Source: Ophioderma brevispina (lineage: Eukaryota; Echinodermata; Ophiuroidea; Amphilepidida; Ophiodermatidae). From it: DNA of 64,000 bases. Of the stretch, positions 58,417-64,000 are shown in pieces. Positions within the stretch are counted from its first letter, which is position 1. The number at the start of each line of letters is the position of its first letter. Location of the stretch: the NCBI GenBank assembly GCA_023653785.1, contig JAMKCH010014126.1, positions 124,001-188,000 of the forward strand. Direction: 5' to 3'. A program made the translations under genes and the position numbers. The notes below the pieces were generated by a model that searched no databases, had not been told where the DNA came from, and was given only the letters and a program-made list of their open reading frames with translations.

Positions 58417-59199
58417 CGTTATCAGTCCGTCATAGCGAATGTATGCAAATGAAACTAAATCTCAAATATCTCCGGAAAACGAAGGGGTTCTATGGAGATT
58501 TTTGCATCAGAGGGTCCGTTACTATGTTTTGTTTTGAATATGTATCGTGATTGGGTCTGAACCTATAGAACCTAGCGAGAAAATTGAACGTTTTTGTCGG
58601 GTACTTCGGTGCTCGCAAAGACGGAAAAGTGAACTCGCAATCGCTACGGGCCGCATCCCTTTTTCCCATAATGCCATTCGGTATTATTCCAGTCTTGAGA
58701 ATTTTCAAACGCTGGTTTCAATTTACGCCAACTTTCTTTTTCAATTTTAGAAACAGGATATACGTACTTACCGGACCGCCGTATCTAGTGGGGTGATTTA
58801 TAGTGTCTAAAGTTGCTGCCAGAATTGTTCAGAGGTCGGCAACACGCGCGCCGCAATATCTGCATAAAAGGGGCGGAGACTATGGGTAGCCTCATGCGCG
58901 ATTAACCAATGGGGAGGCCAACCTACTCACACAAGCCAATCGGCTTTCACTTCCGTGTTGACGGACGTCACGCTCGGCGCATGATAACTCTGAACAATTC
59001 TGGCAGAGAGTTTGGAAGTTAACAATGTTGTATATAAATCAAAGACTATGTTTTCACAGCAAAGATTTCAAAGTGATAGCTTGTACCTTTAAAATTCCAT
59101 TATAACAAGTCTTTGGGAATTGCCTTCATTAAATCTCTTCTTGAAGCAGTCCTGAAGCTAATTTTGTCCAAATGACATGGTTCTATTAAATTCTTGCAG
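58417..59199. other. Unassigned, with CCAAT-containing block between 18-bp inverted repeats
   Basis: TGCCAGAATTGTTCAGAG at 58817-58834 is perfectly inverted at 58988-59005. The block between is GC-richer, with AACCAATGG and GCCAATCGG (CCAAT-box-like) and GGGGCGGAG (Sp1-like). A translated frame at 58547-58750 (…RRKSELAIATGRIPFSHNAIR…) is not recognised. Confidence 0.4.
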
Positions 59200-59280
59200 C
59201 TTTAGGCCAAACGGATAACAGGCCAGGTGTAACATTTTCTCCACAAGTCTGTGACAAATGTATACTAGAAGAAGAATAAA
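59200..59280 (+). CDS. Candidate terminal exon with stop overlapping a polyadenylation signal
   Basis: A good acceptor (ATTAAATTCTTGCAG) is followed by a phase-1 frame of 25 codons, LGQTDNRPGV...CDKCILEEE, whose TAA stop (59277-59279) overlaps AATAAA at 59275-59280. A second AATAAA follows near 59300. Phase and strand fit a last exon of the HYR-like gene 5.9 kb upstream, beyond the satellite. There is no domain match and the frame is short, so chance is possible. Confidence 0.25.
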
Positions 59281-59374
59281 ATAATGTATATTAGAAAAGA
59301 ATAAAATAAGCGCATATACTGCACAGGCAACAGATCCAGTATGATAAATGTGTAAACAAGCTTATACACACATA

Positions 59375-60678
59375 CACTGTTGCCCATGAAGTTGGAATAA
59401 TTTTTTTACCACTTTTTATGGAATGATTCTTACAGTGTGAGTTATTTATGACATCTAGGGTATCGCCACACTACTTGATTGATCAGTCTCTTCCGAACAT
59501 ATCACCATGATCTTAGTCCATAATTAACCCTTTAGGAACTGTGTCCTTAGCCTCAAAGGAAAAAGGGGTATTTGAACGTCGCGGCATGATACTGTCCACA
59601 AGGTTGTTTATATGTCAATGGGCAGAGCGTCCCACTTATCGGTAAGAGCCTGAGCTATCTCCTGTAGAGTTTGAGGAAGATTTTCCCTGTTATTGATGGC
59701 TCGGCCTAAGGCATCCCAGGCATGCTCGATAAGGTTCATATCAGGGAGCAAGCAGACCATGGTATCTGCTCCACCTCTCATAAACCCTAAACCCTTCTTG
59801 CATGTGGCATGCAGTGGTTTTCCAGAATGTCCTTGTACACGACGGCGTTCATATTTCCGTCTGGCACCACCAGTGACGTTTTTCCTCCATAATGAATACC
59901 GGCCCATACCAACACTGAGCTGCCACCACTTTAAGTCGATTCCTGAATACAGTCATCTGGGAGGTTCTCACTCCGAACCCTTGTCGCCAGTGTTCGAGCT
60001 CTAATCTTCTGTGCTCCCTAGCCCAGCGAAGTCGAGCAACTCTGTGGTGAACGGTTAGGCGTGGACATTTGGTCATGCGTCTTGCTCGGTAATCATGTTG
60101 AAGCAATCTCCGATTTACAGTTTAGCGGGAAACGTTAATTCCATAGTGCCTTCTCCATAACCGATGAAGACGGCTCGTTGTCATTTCCCGGGCTCTACGG
60201 CACATATTAAGTAGTCGGCGATCATCTCATCTGGTAGTCAATCGTGGCCGTCCTGGAGATATTCGTGGCCTTAAATGACCCACCTCTTGATGATGTCTGA
60301 GGATTTTACAGACCGAGGAAATCAGCGACTTTGGCTTGTTTGTACCTTTCCCGTCGAAGTGCAAACAATGTCGTTGGACGAGGTATAGCATAGGGAACTT
60401 CTGTGCCAGTTTTTGTTGTAATGGTAACAACCAACTCTGAAAAACGTGGGCTCGCTGCGCACAGACTTGGAGCAGGGAAAAGGAACAAACAACAGCCGTC
60501 TGGTCTTTCATAGCTCCCAACAAAAGGAATTGTTACATAATTTAAAATAATGTATGGATTCACTTCGTAGTGGGGACTCATTAGGTAATCATTTACTTAC
60601 TTTAATATGATAACTGAGGCGTTTAAATAGAAATACGTTTAGATTAGGTCTGAAAAAATTCCAAAATGGGCAACAGTG
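59375..60678 (-). mobile_element. Tc1-like transposon, full length (1304 bp), TA-flanked
   Basis: CACTGTTGCCCATGAAGTTG at 59375 and the complement …CCAAAATGGGCAACAGTG at 60678, both next to TA, define the element. It belongs to the same family as the fragment at 10133-10847 (shared GGAGGAAAAA, GCAACAGTG end and coding core). Confidence 0.88.
59600..60380 (-). pseudogene. Tc1 transposase, frameshifted and internally deleted
   Basis: On the minus strand: SSVCKILRHHQEVG and RPRISPGRPRLTTR (second helix-turn-helix and GRPR hook), RARRMTKCPRLTVHHRVARL, RLRWAREHRRLELEHWRQ just before the first catalytic Asp region, then in another frame VLVWAGIHYGGKTSLVV, NMNAVV, and PDMNLIEHAWDALGRAINN with the catalytic Glu. 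The block with the second Asp (RLQDDN.TSHRA in the other copy) is missing, a deletion between HATCKKG and GADTMVCLLP. Non-functional. Confidence 0.85.
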
Positions 60679-60679
60679 T

Positions 60680-60745
60680 ACATACATACATACATGCACC
60701 CCTACTTACACACATACATACTTGCATACACATAAATACATACGT
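60680..60745. repeat. (TACA)n-like microsatellite
   Basis: CATACATACATACATGCACC with further ACATACATA runs, adjoining the Tc1 element's right TA. Confidence 0.8.
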
Positions 60746-60749
60746 TACA

Positions 60750-60895
60750 TATTAAGCATTTGTAAAGCGCTATACATAAAGATCGTATTGCTGAGAAACA
60801 AGATGGCATACCTTCAAAATATAAACACAATATAAAGCGCTACTACATAAAGATCGTAGCGCTGAGAAACAAAATGGCATAAAGGCCTGCAAAAT
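60750..60895. repeat. Two-copy tandem of about 75 bp
   Basis: AAGCGCTA(T/C)(T)ACATAAAGATC, GTA(T/G)(T/C)GCTGAGAAACAA and ATGGCATA occur twice, at about 60766 and 60836. Confidence 0.7.
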
Positions 60896-61950
60896 AATAA
60901 ACACAACCTTGTACAGTTTGCTTTAGAGTGGTATCATGCTTCAAACCACATTAGGAAGATCAAGTACCGTGATGAGCTGTTCATATGTGTCAAAACAACT
61001 GAATGGACAACTGACTGGAAAGAGTGCATGATAGGAGTCTTCCAAGGCTGCCCACTCTCCTGCATGTTGTTCTTGGCCGTCTTCAATCTGTGTCTTCAAC
61101 TCCTAGACCAGCCCAAACACCTCGGGTACCGCTGAGTGGTATCTGACATCAATCATCTGCCAAAGCATACGCAGATGACCGGATCCTCATAGCTAGGTAG
61201 CCCATAAGGATGTCCCCCCAATTGGACACGGACCATGAAAGCCAACCCGGCAATGCAATTGTCATTCCATGAAGAAATTTGTCCACAACGCAGAACAAAA
61301 GCACCAGGACACAAAACTCATAACGTGCATACGATCCCGGTCTAATAATAGACGGACAGCAGATTAATTGTATCCACAGTCAACCCCTGCGGTTCCCCTG
61401 GACAGCTGATCTATAAGACTCAGGACAATAAATCAGAGACCTAGTAAGCACAATCTGACAGAAATGCTTCAAACACCAATGCATTCACTAAATGGGCTAA
61501 TGAAGCTATGGATATACCATAATGCTTATTTGTACCCACCTGACATGAGAGTTCACCACAACTTCCCAATTTCCTACATCGAAAGTCTGAAAACTACTTG
61601 CACTAAAATACCTGCATCCATGGGCAGGTATAAGCATATGTAACCACCACCAGTGGCTCTGTACAAGAGCAGGTACCACTGTGGTCTGGAAACAGACAAG
61701 CTAACCACTTATGTCATCTGGCTCAGCAACTCAAGGATTCAGACAGATGGAGCTACAAAGCAACTCAGCAAATATGCTCTAAGGGAAGTGGGATGGATGA
61801 GCGCTTAAAAACCAGGTTAACCCGCCAAAGTTCTGGTCCAAGTCCAGATACCTCAGAACACACTAATCTAGACAAGAGATACTGCATAAGTAGAATTCCC
61901 CTAACAAGTTCACCTTCATGAGAGATATAACAGGAGGTGCTTAAGGTGCA
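60895..61950 (+). pseudogene. Non-LTR reverse transcriptase fragment with QGCPLS and AYADD motifs
   Basis: HNLVQFALEWYHAS, TTDWKECMIGVFQGCPLSCM, LFLAVFNLCLQLLDQPK and GYR lead to motif B; SAKAYADDRILIAR follows in a shifted frame (motif C, YADD). The downstream thumb-like region has LMKLWIYHNAYLYPPDMRVH, NFPISYIESLKTTC and PVALYKSRYHCGLETDKLTT. The catalytic Asps are present but frameshifts and stops abound. The clade is uncertain; it is not the CR1/L2 type seen elsewhere in this window. Confidence 0.8.
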
Positions 61951-62599
61951 TTTCGTTGATTTCAGAACCCTATCCTTTTATTAACTGATCACTAGATATC
62001 CTTGAGAAAGCTATTCTCACATTTGATTCCGATCTGCGGTTTTGTGTTATGAGCATTTTTGCTCGTTTCTCACAGTCCCATAGGCTACTTTGTGTATTTT
62101 TTTGTCCGTTTTGACGGACAAAAATACAAAATTGCGAGATTTCTTACAGATGCGACCCGAAATTGTTTTTTGCACATTAGATTGGGCACCTGATTCCTAG
62201 GCTAACGGTTCGATGATATAAAAAATCGCCACATTTCTTGGTAGTCGGGGGGACGAGCTGGGTTTTTTTTGGACACAACAGATAAAAGTAGGTTCCGAAG
62301 GTGACAACGCTGATGTTCAACCAATGAACTATGTCCTCCAAGTTGCATTGAATCAGTCAAATATAAAGTACGTTTTTAAGAGTTTTCTTGAAGATGCTAA
62401 CTATTGCCGGTTCTCTAATATTGACCGTATTTATCTCCCATATGTGTGAGCTGCATAAAAGAAGGTCCCGCGTTTGCATACTGAAGCAGCTTGGTATGTT
62501 TTGAGTCAGTTAAAAGGGTGGTGATTAATGGGTGATATCAGTGCTGACTATCTCATAACCTAAAATGGCAAATTACCTTCTTAACATTCTCACTATATC
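61951..62599. other. Unassigned, with a small hairpin
   Basis: TTTTTGTCCGTTTTGACGGACAAAAA at about 62098-62124 is a perfect short hairpin (arms TTTTTGTCCG). Nothing else. Confidence 0.45.
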
Positions 62600-63083
62600 T
62601 TAAAGATACACTGGCCGTTTTGAAAAAGAGTGCGTCCTCAACATTTGTTCAAATCGATATTTTTGCAGGTTGTAATAAGCTTTTATATACATTAGCCTCA
62701 CCTGAAATGACTAAGACCAAATCAGGGTCCTTATGGCAAACAGAACGATTTTATATTAATGTCGCCGGCCGACATTAAATTCAGCAGATGACGAAAAATG
62801 GCGTTTAACACAATAAAACACAGCGCCAAATGCATGTTTTCCCAGGCAGAACCTTGTTTGTGATCGGTCTGTGACGTTTGTGTTTTAAATGTCAATGGTT
62901 TTATTAATATCTTGTTGATTAAAGTTTTAACCTCTTATTTAACCTCGTATTAACGCCCCTATCTGGTTTTGAGTATGGTATTTTGTAATGTGTAAAAGGC
63001 ATCTCGATTCTTCTTCCTAGACTATCATTTGAGAGCAATGGAAGAAATTTCAGATTTTGTGAAATATGCCAGTGCCGCTTTAA
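62600..63083. mobile_element. TTAA-flanked MITE, family 2 copy 2
   Basis: TTAAAGATACACTGGCCGTTT to GCCAGTGCCGCTTTAA, inverted relative to 17712-18154. Shared words include TTATATACATTAGCCTCACC and CTAGACTATCATTTGAGAG. Confidence 0.78.
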
Positions 63084-64000
63084 ACTTTAAAAAGTACAAT
63101 CATGACATCACACTATTTTGCGGTCTCACCTGGAAAATCCCTAGATTATTTATAGCTGACTTTTCATGAAAGATTTCTAATCCTGGTAAACTCAGTATTA
63201 TGTATTGTGAGTTAAGAAATTTGCATATGAACAGAACAAGCATGAATCAAAACCAAGAGGAGACCATTCATCAATATTCAATCCAGAGGGTGTAAGACAC
63301 CGAGTTTTGCTGAATGAAAATTTTTTCTTTTTCAAGACGGAAATTGCTTGTGAAATCTCTTAGAAGCATCACTGCCTGATTATGGTAAGATCATCCCTGT
63401 TGTGATTGGTGGAATTAAGTGATGGCATCACATTGGCCGTCCTCTGCAGCTTGCGTCTGATGGCCACGATTGGCCAGACTCCTGCAGACTACTCCTTTAT
63501 GTAGTAGTTTTGCGGTTTACCGTATATATACACTAAGTTATGTAAATGCGTGAGTGATGAATGAGAACAATAGGGCCTTATATACACTGCAATTACGATG
63601 TTACTCGTTTATAAGCTTCTGTTTAAGCAACCAAATGTTTAAAAATCTAAACACGTTTTGGCTACACGCAATTTTAAATACGGCGATTTTAAGCTAAAAT
63701 CGTGTTTCACTAAACAAGTTATCTGGACTAGGGGCCTTTTGTGTGAGTTTTCGTCAAGTGCACGGGTCACTTGTACTTTTCCGAACGAACGATGTTACTC
63801 GTGTTAAAGCTTCCGTTAATCAAATGGTTAAAAATATTTAACGCGCTTTGCTTAAACGCCATTTTAAAATTACGGCTAGGTAAGCTAAAAATCGCGTTTA
63901 GCTAACAAGTTTCTGGAATAACGGGCCTGAGTGTCTACACTGTTAAAAGTGTCCTCTTTTACCATGCTTTACCTTTTAAATTACGGTAAACCCAATTATT
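63084..64000. other. Unassigned, with an internal repeat
   Basis: 63595-63735 and 63790-63920 are diverged direct copies (GATGTTACTCGT, AAGCTT, ACGCAATTTTAAA/ACGCCATTTTAAA, AGCTAAAATCG). No gene. Confidence 0.5.

Noticed and set aside
58547..58796. Frame with RRKSELAIATGRIPFSHNAIR as a gene
   Set aside because: Overlapping frames on both strands look equally protein-like and nothing matches a known family; insufficient support.

Overview
This window is non-coding-rich eukaryotic DNA from a metazoan, most plausibly a marine invertebrate. Amphioxus, hemichordate or echinoderm would fit, but the sequence does not settle it. The evidence is one multi-exon gene with phase-1 introns and HYR-like exons, CR1/L2-type and other non-LTR retrotransposon fragments, a tRNA-derived SINE, Tc1/mariner transposases, and a very high density of short inverted-repeat (MITE or foldback) elements. 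There is no operon structure, and almost every open frame is a chance frame inside a repeat.

Layout. 1-9 kb: a degenerate tandem array, a decayed Tc1/mariner-superfamily transposase (minus strand, about 1.79-2.62 kb), three adjacent hairpins (3.54-3.88 kb), and a 3.1-kb foldback element (5.90-8.97 kb) carrying a nested TTAA-flanked MITE. 9.2-10.85 kb: an unusual array of AATTTC...GAAATT palindromes joined to a truncated Tc1 transposase. 11.8-16.7 kb: clustered foldback elements, a nested TA-flanked MITE whose empty site is also present, and a hAT-like MITE with a perfect 8-bp duplication. 17.7-34.1 kb: MITEs with TTAA flanks, a tRNA-SINE, and fragments of at least three non-LTR retrotransposons.

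35.4-53.3 kb: the only convincing gene, on the plus strand. A signal-peptide exon is followed by four exons of about 90-100 codons, each resembling a threonine/serine-rich HYR (hyalin repeat) domain. The introns are packed with repeats: an L2/CR1 3' end broken by a hAT-like MITE, a 345-bp near-perfect hairpin, two piggyBac-type MITEs back to back on one TTAA, and a 1.66-kb mariner-like element with long terminal repeats. Two of the five exons are out of frame by one base net (exon 5 needs more than one correction), and repeat copies differ by many homopolymer indels. Uncorrected long-read assembly error is therefore as likely as gene decay.

53.7-58.4 kb: a satellite with a unit of about 1.1 kb, in four full copies and one partial. 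A possible terminal exon with a polyadenylation signal lies at 59.20-59.28 kb. 59.4-64 kb: a complete-length but broken Tc1 element with terminal repeats and TA flanks, a non-LTR reverse-transcriptase fragment with QGCPLS and YADD motifs, and another TTAA MITE.

The predicted protein would be secreted or extracellular. I see no second cellular gene acting with it.
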